64,000 nt of DNA from Paenibacillus sp. G2S3 (GTDB lineage Bacteria > Bacillota > Bacilli > Paenibacillales > Paenibacillaceae), in the NCBI RefSeq assembly GCF_030123105.1, contig NZ_CP126095.1:3162001-3226000 (forward strand), in the 5' to 3' direction. Of this stretch, positions 52,780 to 61,284 are shown in pieces. The position numbers were made by a program, and so were the translations under genes. The first letter of the stretch is position 1, and the number at the start of each line of letters is the position of its first letter. The notes below the pieces were generated by a model, which was given only the letters and a program-made list of their open reading frames with translations, did no database searches and had not been told where the DNA came from.

Positions 52780-53589
52780 ATGTATTTAGTAACCTCAATG
52801 GACGGAACTAAGATTGCCTATGACAAAACGGGTCAAGGACCAGCACTCATTCTAGTGACGGGTGCGTTTAGTTACCGGAAATTCCCAGCCCAGGTACAGC
52901 TAGCTGATCTGTTGTCTGAGAATTTCACAGTCTTCAATTATGATCGACGCGGTCGTGGCGATAGCGGAGACATTCAGCCTTATATGATAGCCCGCGAGAT
53001 CGAAGATCTGCAGGCTATCATTAATGTGGCTGGAGGATCGGCATATGTCTGGGGATTGTCTTCTGGAGCAGTTCTTGCTCTACAGGCAGCAGCAGATGGA
53101 GCAAATATTACAAAATTAGCGCTGCATGAGCCTCCATTTGTAGTTGATGCTTCGGATCCCAAGCCGCCTCTAGATTTTGTAAAGCACGTTACTAAGCTTA
53201 TTGCTACAAATCACCGAGCCAAGGCGATCAAGTATTTTATGACCAAAGGTTTGGGGGCGCCTACGTTTGTTGTTAACTTGATGCGCTTAATGCCAAGTGT
53301 ATGGTCTAACCTAATGGCTGTAGCTCACACCCTTCCCTATGATGCTGTTTTATTGGATGGGTATATGGACGGAAAGCCGCTTCCTGCCACCTTGTGGAGC
53401 ACAGTTAGCATTCCAACGCTAGTCCTCGAAGGTACGGAGAGTCCAGTTGGCTTACGGCATGGTGCTCAGGCGCTAGCCGAAGTGCTACCAAATGCGAAAC
53501 TATTAAGTAAAAAGGGACTTGGTCATACGAAGAAACTCAATACAAGGATCATTTCAACTGGGCTTACTGCATTCTTTATGGGAAATTAA
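52780..53589 (+). CDS. Alpha/beta-hydrolase
   Basis: 269 residues. Opening TSMDGTKIAYDKTGQGPALILV with the oxyanion region, YDRRGRGDSG, nucleophile elbow GLSSG (Ser about 95) and a late HTKK with the probable catalytic His. Acid residue likely in LVLEGTES. RBS AAGGAG. It leads a likely operon with the DGPF protein and the ECF42-type sigma factor (20-base gap). Substrate unknown. Confidence 0.86.
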   Translation: MYLVTSMDGTKIAYDKTGQGPALILVTGAFSYRKFPAQVQLADLLSENFTVFNYDRRGRGDSGDIQPYMIAREIEDLQAIINVAGGSAYVWGLSSGAVLALQAAADGANITKLALHEPPFVVDASDPKPPLDFVKHVTKLIATNHRAKAIKYFMTKGLGAPTFVVNLMRLMPSVWSNLMAVAHTLPYDAVLLDGYMDGKPLPATLWSTVSIPTLVLEGTESPVGLRHGAQALAEVLPNAKLLSKKGLGHTKKLNTRIISTGLTAFFMGN

Positions 53590-53609
53590 AAAATAGGAGG
53601 AATACACCT

Positions 53610-54044
53610 ATGAGATTTATGATGATTGTTAAAGCTACAACAGATTCTGAGGCGGGAACTATGCCTAGTCAAGAATTGATTGATGCCATGCAGAAGTATA
53701 ATGAGGAATTAGTTAAAGCAGGTGTGTTGCTTGCTGGCGATGGATTACAACCGAGTTCCAGTGGAATTCGAATTTCTTATCCGGATGCTGGTGGCAAACC
53801 GAAAGTTATGGATGGTCCGTTTACAGAGGCTAAAGAAATGATCGCTGGTTATACGCTGATAGAGGTCAAATCAAGAGAAGAAGCCATTGAATGGGCTTTA
53901 CGTATGCCGGACCCTCATGGATTTGGCCAAGGAGAGATTGAGCTACGACAGGTATTCGAGCCGGAGGAGTTAATGGACGATCCCGACACATTGGCGAAAG
54001 AAGCAGCACTTCGTAAACGGGTTGAGGAGCAGAGGCAAGCGTGA
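53610..54044 (+). CDS. YCII-related DGPF-domain protein, partner of ECF42 sigma
   Basis: 144 residues with the YCII/DGPF fold and the diagnostic VMDGPFTEAKEMIAGY. DGPF proteins are almost always encoded next to ECF42-type sigma factors and are their likely targets or modulators. RBS AGGAGG. Stop overlaps the GTG of the sigma gene (GTGA). Confidence 0.9.
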   Translation: MRFMMIVKATTDSEAGTMPSQELIDAMQKYNEELVKAGVLLAGDGLQPSSSGIRISYPDAGGKPKVMDGPFTEAKEMIAGYTLIEVKSREEAIEWALRMPDPHGFGQGEIELRQVFEPEELMDDPDTLAKEAALRKRVEEQRQA

Positions 54045-55303
54045 AGTTGTCCCATACTCATAGAACCATTGATACGATATGGCGAATGGAATCGGCAAAG
54101 ATCATTGCGGGGTTAACGCGTATGGTATGGGACGTGGGTCTCGCAGAGGATCTTGCTCAGGACGCTTTAGTAATTGCCCTTAATCGATGGCCAGAAATCG
54201 GTATTCCAGATAATCCGGGTGCTTGGTTGATGACCACCGCGAAGCGGCGTGCGATTGATCTTATTCGCAGGACTAAACTTCGAGATCAGAAATACGTTGA
54301 GATTGCACACAGTATGGATTTATCCACAGAGGAAGACATAGATGATTTGTTAGACGAGGAGATCGGTGACGATCTCCTTCGCCTGATCTTTATGACCTGT
54401 CATCCGGTTTTATCACAAGATGCCAGAGTAGCCCTGACCCTTCGACTATTATGCGGATTGACGACAGAAGAAATCGCACGTTCTTTCCTGGTCGCCGAAT
54501 CAACGATTGCTCAGCGAATTGTTCGGGCGAAGAGAACCCTTAGTGCTAACAAGGTTCCTTTTGAAATGCCTGCGAGGGAAGAACTCAAAGACCGTCTGTC
54601 TACAGTACTTGAAGTCATCTACCTTATGTTTAATGAAGGATATGCTGCAACCTCTGGCGTGGACTGGATCCGTCCGCTGTTATGCCAGGAGGCGCTGAGA
54701 CTAGGACGGGTACTTGCTGAGATTGATCCTTATGAACCTGAAGTTCATGGACTGGTCGCCCTTATGGAGATTCAATCCTCTCGCTTTAGGACGAGGGTTA
54801 ATAGCAAAGGAGAGCCCATTCTTCTTATGGATCAAAACCGTGCACAGTGGGATCAATTACTGATCCGTCGTGGCTTGGCTGCATTAGAACGTAGCCGAAA
54901 GCTTGGACGTCCGCTCGGACCTTATTCGCTTCAGGCTGCGATTTCTGCTTGTCATGCGCAGGCAAACACTACAGCCGAGACAGACTGGATCCGTATCTCT
55001 GCGCTGTACGAAGCGCTATCAAGAGTTATGCCTTCGCCGATCGTTGAATTAAACCGAGCAGTTGCCATATCTATGGCTTTTGGTCCAACCTTTGGACTGC
55101 AAATTGTGGATGAGCTGAATCATGAACCCTCTATGAGGGAATATCACCTGCTGCCTAGCGTTCGTGGCGATCTCTTGCTGAAGCTAGGTCGGTACGATGA
55201 AGCCCGTACAGAGTTTGAACGCGCCGCATCCTTAACCGCGAATGAACGTGAAAGAGCCCTTTTACTGAATCGGGCGGCAGACTGTAACTTAGAAACATCG
55301 TAG
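54041..55303 (+). CDS. ECF42-type RNA polymerase sigma factor with C-terminal TPR-like extension
   Basis: 420 residues, twice a normal ECF factor. Region 2 (VGLAEDLAQDALVIALNRWPE and GAWLMTTAKRRAIDLIRR), region 4 (SQDARVALTLRLLCGLTTEEIARSFL, then AESTIAQRIVRAKRTL), and a C-terminal region of about 220 residues with DUF6596/TPR-like repeats (LNRAVAISMAFG, GRYDEARTEFERAAS). No anti-sigma is encoded nearby; this group is controlled through its extension. Translationally coupled to the DGPF gene. The regulated genes in this family are usually the DGPF genes themselves. Confidence 0.9.
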   Translation: MKLSHTHRTIDTIWRMESAKIIAGLTRMVWDVGLAEDLAQDALVIALNRWPEIGIPDNPGAWLMTTAKRRAIDLIRRTKLRDQKYVEIAHSMDLSTEEDIDDLLDEEIGDDLLRLIFMTCHPVLSQDARVALTLRLLCGLTTEEIARSFLVAESTIAQRIVRAKRTLSANKVPFEMPAREELKDRLSTVLEVIYLMFNEGYAATSGVDWIRPLLCQEALRLGRVLAEIDPYEPEVHGLVALMEIQSSRFRTRVNSKGEPILLMDQNRAQWDQLLIRRGLAALERSRKLGRPLGPYSLQAAISACHAQANTTAETDWIRISALYEALSRVMPSPIVELNRAVAISMAFGPTFGLQIVDELNHEPSMREYHLLPSVRGDLLLKLGRYDEARTEFERAASLTANERERALLLNRAADCNLETS

Positions 55304-55353
55304 CTAATTCAAATAGATTTTAAACCTGTACGTACATAAAGGAGAGATGAAAA

Positions 55354-55695
55354 ATGAATCAAGAAGTCATCGATTTTATTGAAGCATTAAAAGAACCATG
55401 GCAGGGGGAGTTATCTACTAATCTTCGTGAGGTTGTGCACCAAGCGATCCCGGATGTGCAAGAGCGTATTCAATATAAGAAACCCCATTTTTTGAAAAAT
55501 GGTAAATACGCAGCAGCTATCTCAACATCGAAAGATGCGGTAAGTTTTGTTATTTTTAATACGAATGAGCTCGAGTTTCCAGAAGGGATGTTCGAAGGAC
55601 CCCCAGAGAGAAAAACGCTGAAACTGCGTAAAGGGGATACAGTGGATATGGCTCAATTAGTGACTTGGGTCAGCCAAGCTTCAGCTTTACTATAA
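55354..55695 (+). CDS. DUF1801 protein
   Basis: 113 residues, YdhG-like DUF1801 fold (FIEALKEPWQGELSTNLREVVHQAIPD, then IQYKKPHFLKNGKYAA and LRKGDTVD). RBS AAGGAGAG. Lies 50 bases after the sigma gene, maybe the same transcript. Function of the family is unknown. Confidence 0.85.
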   Translation: MNQEVIDFIEALKEPWQGELSTNLREVVHQAIPDVQERIQYKKPHFLKNGKYAAAISTSKDAVSFVIFNTNELEFPEGMFEGPPERKTLKLRKGDTVDMAQLVTWVSQASALL

Positions 55696-55716
55696 ATTAT
55701 AGATTCTTGATGCAGG

Positions 55717-55763
55717 ACGGTATCGCAAAGTCATTTGACTTCATGGGATATCGTCTTTTTTGG
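55717..55763 (+). terminator. Rho-independent terminator
   Basis: GACGGTATC near 55717 pairs with GGATATCGTC near 55748 with an inner AAGTCA/TGACTT stem, then T6. Confidence 0.7.
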
Positions 55764-55846
55764 ACGAATTTGGCTCCATCAATACATAATCGTTCAACAA
55801 ATTGTGAAAAATACATCAAGAGCTAGCAACGAAGGGAATGAAACCC

Positions 55847-56383
55847 ATGAAGAAATTAAAACAAACTTGTTTGTTACTGCTTACGGTCCTTGCACTTAGT
55901 GCATGCTCAAGACCAGTAGCAGATAAATCCCAGCTACCACCTCCAACGGTTGTGCCAAGTGGAGCTGAGGAAAGATTTAGCCTTGAGGAACTTGCCACTT
56001 TGATTGGAAAAGAGGATGCTCAAGTTGTCCAAGCTCTCGGCAAAGGCGCACCTAATCGTAATGAAGGTACGAATTCTACTCTTTTATCCCGCGAATATAA
56101 CGAGAAGATTGTGAATCACGAGGCAAATCTTCAGGTCTCCTATGATCACACTGGAAAAGTGATTGGAGAGACGATTCATTTTGAAGATGCTACTAAGGAA
56201 AAATTAACGCAAGAGATAACGCAACAGCTTGGAGAGCTTACGACTAACAGTGAAGGTAACACAGCAGATATAGAAAAAGAAGGCGAAGGTACAAACTTTC
56301 GTAAGGTATGGCAGACGGATAACGCTAAAATTTCTTTAATTGAATCGAATGGGATGCTGTCTATATCCATAGATACAAAGTAA
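55847..56383 (+). CDS. Hypothetical lipoprotein
   Basis: 178 residues. Lipobox LSAC near residue 20 (LLLLTVLALSACS), then a short Pro-rich linker and a mixed domain without recognised motifs (LEELATLIGKEDAQVVQALGKG, and a beta-rich end). ATG 55847 was chosen; ATG 55838 three codons earlier is too near GAAGGG. Anchored outside the cell membrane. Function unknown. Confidence 0.7.
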   Translation: MKKLKQTCLLLLTVLALSACSRPVADKSQLPPPTVVPSGAEERFSLEELATLIGKEDAQVVQALGKGAPNRNEGTNSTLLSREYNEKIVNHEANLQVSYDHTGKVIGETIHFEDATKEKLTQEITQQLGELTTNSEGNTADIEKEGEGTNFRKVWQTDNAKISLIESNGMLSISIDTK

Positions 56384-56402
56384 CATTCGAATAATGAGCG
56401 AA

Positions 56403-56450
56403 AAAAAGGACGAAACCCATTGTAATTAGGCAATGGGTTTCGTCCTTTTT
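56403..56450. terminator. Bidirectional terminator between convergent genes
   Basis: Long perfect stem AAAAGGACGAAACCCATTG (56403-56421) with its complement (56430-56448) and T/A runs both sides. Confidence 0.92.
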
Positions 56451-56467
56451 TGATGATTAATTAAGGC

Positions 56468-56959
56468 TTAAGTGGAAAGATTATTGATCGTCGTGGAGCT
56501 TAAACGATGAATCTGCTCTTCCAGGACCGTACTTGCTTTTCCTAAAAATTGAGTAATAAGTTCTAGCTCTTCATCAGAGTAAGTAGAAGCTAATTTAAGC
56601 ATCTCGGCATGCAGCGGAAGGTAAGCATTTCCGACCTCATTATTTTCATACAAAGGGACAATAATTACCTTACGACGGTCACTTGGGTCATTTTGTCTGC
56701 GAACAAAACCGTTATTTTCAAGTCGATCAACTAAAGCCGTAACACTCCCTGTAGCCAGTCCGGTTAGTTTGGAAAGTTCACCTGCGGTGATGGGACCTCT
56801 TTCGTGGAGGATATCTATGGATAGAAAATCATTATTATATAACCCAAGTGAGGCTGCCACATTTTGCTGATATAGTATCGTTCGACTTCCTAGGCCCCGC
56901 ATACGCAAGGTAAAGTCTTCCTGCTGATTTTTCGCTTGATTGTGTCGATCTCTTGACAA
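56468..56959 (-). CDS. MarR-family repressor of the DHA2 exporter
   Basis: 163 residues with the MarR winged helix (ITAGELSKLTGLATGSVTALVDRLENNGFV, wing RRQNDPSDRRKVIIV). Minus-strand RBS AAAGGAGG. Divergent from the DHA2 efflux gene; a perfect 19-bp palindrome lies between them. Typical drug- or redox-responsive repressor; no conserved Cys near the N-terminus, so thiol sensing is unlikely. Confidence 0.88.
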   Translation of the reverse strand: MSRDRHNQAKNQQEDFTLRMRGLGSRTILYQQNVAASLGLYNNDFLSIDILHERGPITAGELSKLTGLATGSVTALVDRLENNGFVRRQNDPSDRRKVIIVPLYENNEVGNAYLPLHAEMLKLASTYSDEELELITQFLGKASTVLEEQIHRLSSTTINNLST

Positions 56960-56986
56960 AAGTGAATCCTCCTTTTAAAATATTGA

Positions 56987-57005
56987 TATCTTGATAATCA
57001 AGATA
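56987..57005. promoter_or_regulatory. MarR operator palindrome
   Basis: TATCTTGAT-A-ATCAAGATA is a perfect inverted repeat in the divergent gap, 28 bases from the MarR start codon. Its shape (ATCTTGA...TCAAGAT) is that of known MarR/SlyA-type operators. Confidence 0.75.
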
Positions 57006-57177
57006 ATTGTTTAATGAGATACTCGATAAACGTGATATTCCTTGAATTCATTTTATCGGAATTATTAAAGTTTTGCAAAAGGTAATGTATCAAGAGGTTT
57101 AGAGAGAGGCTGGTGTGCGATCTTATAACGATACGATTAAATTCGAAATTAAGGAAAAGTGGAGGGAACAAAAGAGA

Positions 57178-58713
57178 ATGGTAAAGAAATTGGAGAAGAA
57201 AAATAATGTAGGCATTATTATAGCGGCTCTATTGCTGGCCACACTTATGGCATCAATGGATAACACTATATTAGCAACTGCAATGGGAACAATCGTAGGG
57301 GATCTTGGCGGTTTTGACAAACTGATGTGGGTGACCTCTGCTTATATGATAGCTGAGATGGCGGGTATGCCGATTTTCGGAAAATTATCGGATATGTATG
57401 GCCGCAAGCGTTTCTTTATTTTCGGAATTATTGTATTTATGATCGGATCTGCTTTATGTGGTACCGCAAACTCTATAGTTCAGCTGAGTATTTATCGTGC
57501 AATTCAGGGTATTGGTGGAGGGGCACTCGTTCCAATTGCGTTCACCATCATGTTCGATGTAGTTGCTCCAGAAAAACGGGGCAAGATCGGTGGATTATTT
57601 GGAGCAGCCTATGGTATATCAAGTATTTTCGGACCCCTTATTGGCGCTTACATAGCCGATTACATCCATTGGTCTTGGGTCTTTTACATCAACTTACCTA
57701 TAGGTGTTATTGCCTTCTTTTTGATAGCTTTCTTCTACAAAGAGTCTGTCGAGCATTCCAAGGAAAAGATCGATTACCTAGGTGCTTTTACACTTGTAGC
57801 TTCCATCCTGTGTCTTATGTTTGCGATTGAGCTGGGTGGAAAGAAATATGCTTGGGACTCTGCTATGATTTTGGGATTGTTTTTTGCTTTTGTAGTGTTT
57901 ATCGTGGGGTTTGTTTTTATCGAACGTCGTGCAGAAGAACCCATCATTACTTTCGGTATGTTCAAGAATCGTCTTTATTCTACGAGTAATGTAATGGCTA
58001 TATTTAGCGGAGCAGCATTTATTACAGCCTCGGTGTACATTCCTATCTACATTCAAGGGGTTCTTGGCGGATCGGCAACAAATTCGGGGCTTGTTCTACT
58101 TCCAATGATGGTCGGCTCCGTTATCACTGCTGCAGGCGGCGGATTCTTGCTCTCAAAATTCAATTATCGTACCATTATGATATCAACATTAATACTGCTT
58201 GTTTTAGGTATCGCTTTACTAACCACATTAACACCCGATTCTTCACGGTTCATGGTCACCATATTTATGTTTCTAGTGGGTCTTGGAATAGGTTCATCAT
58301 TCTCTGTGCTAAGCAACGCAGCCATTCATGGATTTAATGCAAGGCAGCGGGGTTCCGCAAGTTCGACACTTAGTTTTACAAGGGAGCTAGGAATGACACT
58401 CGGCATAACAGTATTCGGTATTATCCAAAGTCATGTGTTTTCGAATAAATTAGCTTCCATGTTCAGTGGCGGTGGTGCGGCTCCTGAAGGTGTTAACCTA
58501 AGCGATCCAAGTACTATTTTGACCCCGGATACTCGTGAGAAAATCCCTACTGAAGTTCTTGATAAGATCACAGAAGGATTATCCTCATCACTTGTTCACA
58601 CTTTTGCATGGGCGATTATTCCATCTGTTATAGCTCTATTAGCTGCATTTGTGATGAGCAAGGAGAAGTTTGATCCGGCCTCTGAATTGGGAGAGTATAC
58701 GGCTTCGCATTAA
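57178..58713 (+). CDS. DHA2-family (EmrB/QacA) multidrug efflux MFS transporter
   Basis: 511 residues, 14 helices. DHA2 signatures: TLMASMDNTILATAMGTI (helix 1), MPIFGKLSDMYGRKRFF (motif A), IYRAIQGIGGGALVPIA (motif B) and GLFGAAYGISSIFGPLIGAY (motif C). ATG 57178 fits GGAGGG; GTG 57115 with GAGAGAGG would add 21 residues of poor homology and cannot be ruled out. Expression is probably set by the divergent MarR repressor. Confidence 0.9.
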   Translation: MVKKLEKKNNVGIIIAALLLATLMASMDNTILATAMGTIVGDLGGFDKLMWVTSAYMIAEMAGMPIFGKLSDMYGRKRFFIFGIIVFMIGSALCGTANSIVQLSIYRAIQGIGGGALVPIAFTIMFDVVAPEKRGKIGGLFGAAYGISSIFGPLIGAYIADYIHWSWVFYINLPIGVIAFFLIAFFYKESVEHSKEKIDYLGAFTLVASILCLMFAIELGGKKYAWDSAMILGLFFAFVVFIVGFVFIERRAEEPIITFGMFKNRLYSTSNVMAIFSGAAFITASVYIPIYIQGVLGGSATNSGLVLLPMMVGSVITAAGGGFLLSKFNYRTIMISTLILLVLGIALLTTLTPDSSRFMVTIFMFLVGLGIGSSFSVLSNAAIHGFNARQRGSASSTLSFTRELGMTLGITVFGIIQSHVFSNKLASMFSGGGAAPEGVNLSDPSTILTPDTREKIPTEVLDKITEGLSSSLVHTFAWAIIPSVIALLAAFVMSKEKFDPASELGEYTASH

Positions 58714-58726
58714 GGTTGCAATGTTT

Positions 58727-58772
58727 AAACAGACTGAATTCTCTATTTAACGAGATTCAGTCTGTTTTTATT
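58727..58772 (+). terminator. Rho-independent terminator
   Basis: AAACAGACTGAAT (58727-58739) / ATTCAGTCTGTTT (58755-58767) perfect stem, T-run after. Confidence 0.85.
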
Positions 58773-58799
58773 ATTGATAATTAAAGGATCGCGTTCAGC

Positions 58800-59885
58800 T
58801 TATGCTTCTATAATATTGTAGCGTGAATGCAAATACCATATAAGTTCTCTACGGCTGCTGACACTTGCTTTGCTAAAAATGGACTTTAAATGATCCTGGA
58901 CGGTGTATGCGGAAATATGTAGAGCAGAAGCCAATTCTTTAGTGGATAATCCTCGAATTACACCGTGTAATAGCTGTTGCTCACGTTCCGTCAAACCATA
59001 AGCTTCAGCAATGATGGGAAGCATGTCAGCAGGACGCGCCGGTTCGAATGAAATGGCAACCTGTTTCTGACCGTTGCTAGCCTGAAGACGACTTGCTCGA
59101 ACGACTAAATAGGGCCCCTCAGTCATACGAATGCATGCCTTCGCTGTCCCCGCTGATTCGGAAGAGCTGTTTAACGCTTGCGTGCTTACAGCACGGATTG
59201 GACGAGGCAGAACATGAGCATCGATCATTTCCAATGAGCGGAGTTTGTCTAACCAGTGATCCGCTGCGGGATTGGAAGAGAGAAGAGCCAAGTGATCAGA
59301 TAAAACTGCAATGCCGGAACCGTAATGTTCTTCAAGCCAAGTCTCATCTCTCTCTGGAAGCTCAAGACTGAAAGCCCGCATTCTAGCTGCAATCATAGGG
59401 ATGAGCGAGGTGATCCAATCACATTCCTCTTGTGAGAATTTCAATTGATCTGCATTCCTGTACAGCGTCAAATACCCCCAGCAAGATTCTCCAAGAATTA
59501 GGACTGCACGTAGTTCATCCCCAAAACCTGCTGGAGACAAAACCTTTTGATATCGGGCACTCCGTTCGGGTTGCTGTTTGGTTGCTTCATATATTGTAGC
59601 GACGAGGAGCTTGCTTTGAACCATTTGCTCATAGGTGTTAACATCATCCTCACCGTATTCGATCTGGAACAAGTGGGGATGAATGGATTCTACGTTGTCT
59701 TCAGTAACCGCACCAGTTGATAGCAACGTCTGTGGATCAACATGAGTACAGCAGGCGGCATCAAAAGGAACAGCTTCACGCAAGAAGGACAGTAAGGAAG
59801 TACGGTAGTTGTGAGATGAATCAGTAACCATACCTAGCTTAATGATTTGTTTCTTTAGTAGAATGTAACGCTTGTTGGTGGTCAT
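58800..59885 (-). CDS. LuxR-family regulator with GAF-like sensor
   Basis: 361 residues. N-terminal 200 residues resemble a GAF-like sensory domain (DAACCTHVDP, ELRAVLILGESCWGYLTLYR). C-terminal LuxR helix-turn-helix (LTEREQQLLHGVIRGLSTKELASALHIS, then YTVQDHLKSIFSKASVSSRRELI). Not a response regulator: no receiver domain. Divergent from the saccharopine-dehydrogenase-like gene, its likely target. Ligand unknown. Confidence 0.85.
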   Translation of the reverse strand: MTTNKRYILLKKQIIKLGMVTDSSHNYRTSLLSFLREAVPFDAACCTHVDPQTLLSTGAVTEDNVESIHPHLFQIEYGEDDVNTYEQMVQSKLLVATIYEATKQQPERSARYQKVLSPAGFGDELRAVLILGESCWGYLTLYRNADQLKFSQEECDWITSLIPMIAARMRAFSLELPERDETWLEEHYGSGIAVLSDHLALLSSNPAADHWLDKLRSLEMIDAHVLPRPIRAVSTQALNSSSESAGTAKACIRMTEGPYLVVRASRLQASNGQKQVAISFEPARPADMLPIIAEAYGLTEREQQLLHGVIRGLSTKELASALHISAYTVQDHLKSIFSKASVSSRRELIWYLHSRYNIIEA

Positions 59886-59964
59886 TGGTCAGCCCTCTAG
59901 TCATTAATGTATTATTCGATCCCCCACATTTGTGGGATAGTGAACGGAAGCGAAATCCGTATAA

Positions 59965-59994
59965 TTGAGAATGATTCTTAATTAACTCTATTAT
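59965..59994 (+). promoter_or_regulatory. Promoter with Fur-box-like palindrome
   Basis: TTGAGA (59965-59970), 18-base spacer, TATTAT (59989-59994). TGAGAAT-G-ATTCTTA (59966-59980) is a 7-1-7 repeat matching 11 of 14 defined positions of the Bacillus Fur box TGATAAT-N-ATTATCA and covers the -35. A CCCACA/TGTGGG hairpin lies further upstream (about 59920-59937). Confidence 0.45.
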
Positions 59995-60013
59995 ATAGGA
60001 TGCGGTGATAAAA

Positions 60014-61108
60014 ATGCAGGGAAAAGAAGATATAGTTGTCGTTGGTGGTTATGGATATGTAGGGCGTACAATATGTGAAATATTAGAGAAGAGGTATCCA
60101 GGTAAAGTATTTGCTGCAGGAAGAAGTCTTGAAAAAGCAGAGCGGTTCAGTCAATCTACCCAGGGTAAAATCAAGCCGTTACAGTTAGATACCAATAAGC
60201 CGTTACCTCCACATTTACTAGATCAAGTGAAGCTAGTCACCATGTGTTTGGATCAAACGAACACAGATTTTGTAAAAGCCTGCTTTCGTAGCGGTACGCA
60301 TTATGTGGATATATCAGCGAGCGGTCCTTTTTTATCTCAAATTGAAGCGTTCAATGAAGAGGCTGTACGAGATGGGTCTAGTGCTGTTCTTAGTGTAGGG
60401 CTTGCACCCGGTATAACCAATCTAATGGCTCTTGAAGCGGAGAGACTGCTGGAACAGACGGAAGAAATCGATATCGCGATTATGCTCGGACTTGGTGATT
60501 CTCATGGTAAGGCAGCGATCGAATGGACAGTGAATAGTTTAGGGGAAAAGTTTGAAGTAAAGCAGAAGGATCGTCAGGTAGAGGTGGAGAGCTTCACAGA
60601 CAGCAAAACGTATCATTTTGGTGATGAGTTAGGGAGTCGACATGCTTATCGTTTCCCATTCTCAGATCAACAGACGCTTGTTCGAACGCTAAAAGCATCG
60701 TCCATTTCGACACGGTTTTGTCTGGATTCAGTCATCATTACAAAAATACTGGCCGTAGCCAAAAAAACTGGGGCTGTTCGTTTGCTGAAGACAGGCTGGG
60801 TGAACAGATCGATGGTTCGTGCTATGGAGCGGCTACATTTAGGGAGTGACCAGTTCGCGATCAAGGTTGAGGCCCGTGGAAGAAATCGAGAGGGAAAGCC
60901 AATGTATGCTGATTTAATATTGCAAGGAAAGAATCAATCCATTGTCACGGCAAAAGTGACAGCAGCAGTATCAAAGCTACTGTATGATTCTCCATTTCCA
61001 GGCGGCGTATATCATATCGAGCAGATAACAGATCTAGCCTATATACAGAAGGAATTAGGATCGACGCTCTCGCTAAAGATTCAAGTAAAGGAGCATAATG
61101 CAGATTAA
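60014..61108 (+). CDS. Saccharopine dehydrogenase-like NADP-binding oxidoreductase
   Basis: 364 residues. N-terminal Rossmann fold VVVGGYGYVGRTICEIL with AAGRSLEKAE (Arg suggests NADP), and the saccharopine-reductase-like YVDISASGPFL and SVGLAPGITNLMALEAE. Members act on amino-acid imines or, in trans-enoyl reductase relatives, on lipids; the exact substrate cannot be told. ATG 60014 sits well behind GGTGAT; GTG 60005 is the alternative. Lies behind a Fur-like site and opposite a LuxR regulator. Confidence 0.82.
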   Translation: MQGKEDIVVVGGYGYVGRTICEILEKRYPGKVFAAGRSLEKAERFSQSTQGKIKPLQLDTNKPLPPHLLDQVKLVTMCLDQTNTDFVKACFRSGTHYVDISASGPFLSQIEAFNEEAVRDGSSAVLSVGLAPGITNLMALEAERLLEQTEEIDIAIMLGLGDSHGKAAIEWTVNSLGEKFEVKQKDRQVEVESFTDSKTYHFGDELGSRHAYRFPFSDQQTLVRTLKASSISTRFCLDSVIITKILAVAKKTGAVRLLKTGWVNRSMVRAMERLHLGSDQFAIKVEARGRNREGKPMYADLILQGKNQSIVTAKVTAAVSKLLYDSPFPGGVYHIEQITDLAYIQKELGSTLSLKIQVKEHNAD

Positions 61109-61141
61109 TCTAAATAGAATAATTTGTGTATAGTTATTTTG

Positions 61142-61173
61142 AAAGAAGCTTGATTAGTCAAGCTTCTTTTTCG
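61142..61173 (+). terminator. Rho-independent terminator
   Basis: AAAGAAGCTTGA (61142-61153) / TCAAGCTTCTTT (61158-61169) with T-run. Confidence 0.85.
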
Positions 61174-61284
61174 TAACCCCAAAGAGTTTTGACCGTATTA
61201 ACTGATGAACATTTCATTCAGGAAGAAATTCTGTTCTTCCCTAATGGGTCATGTTAACAAAAAGAGAAGTTGAGGTCATCACCT

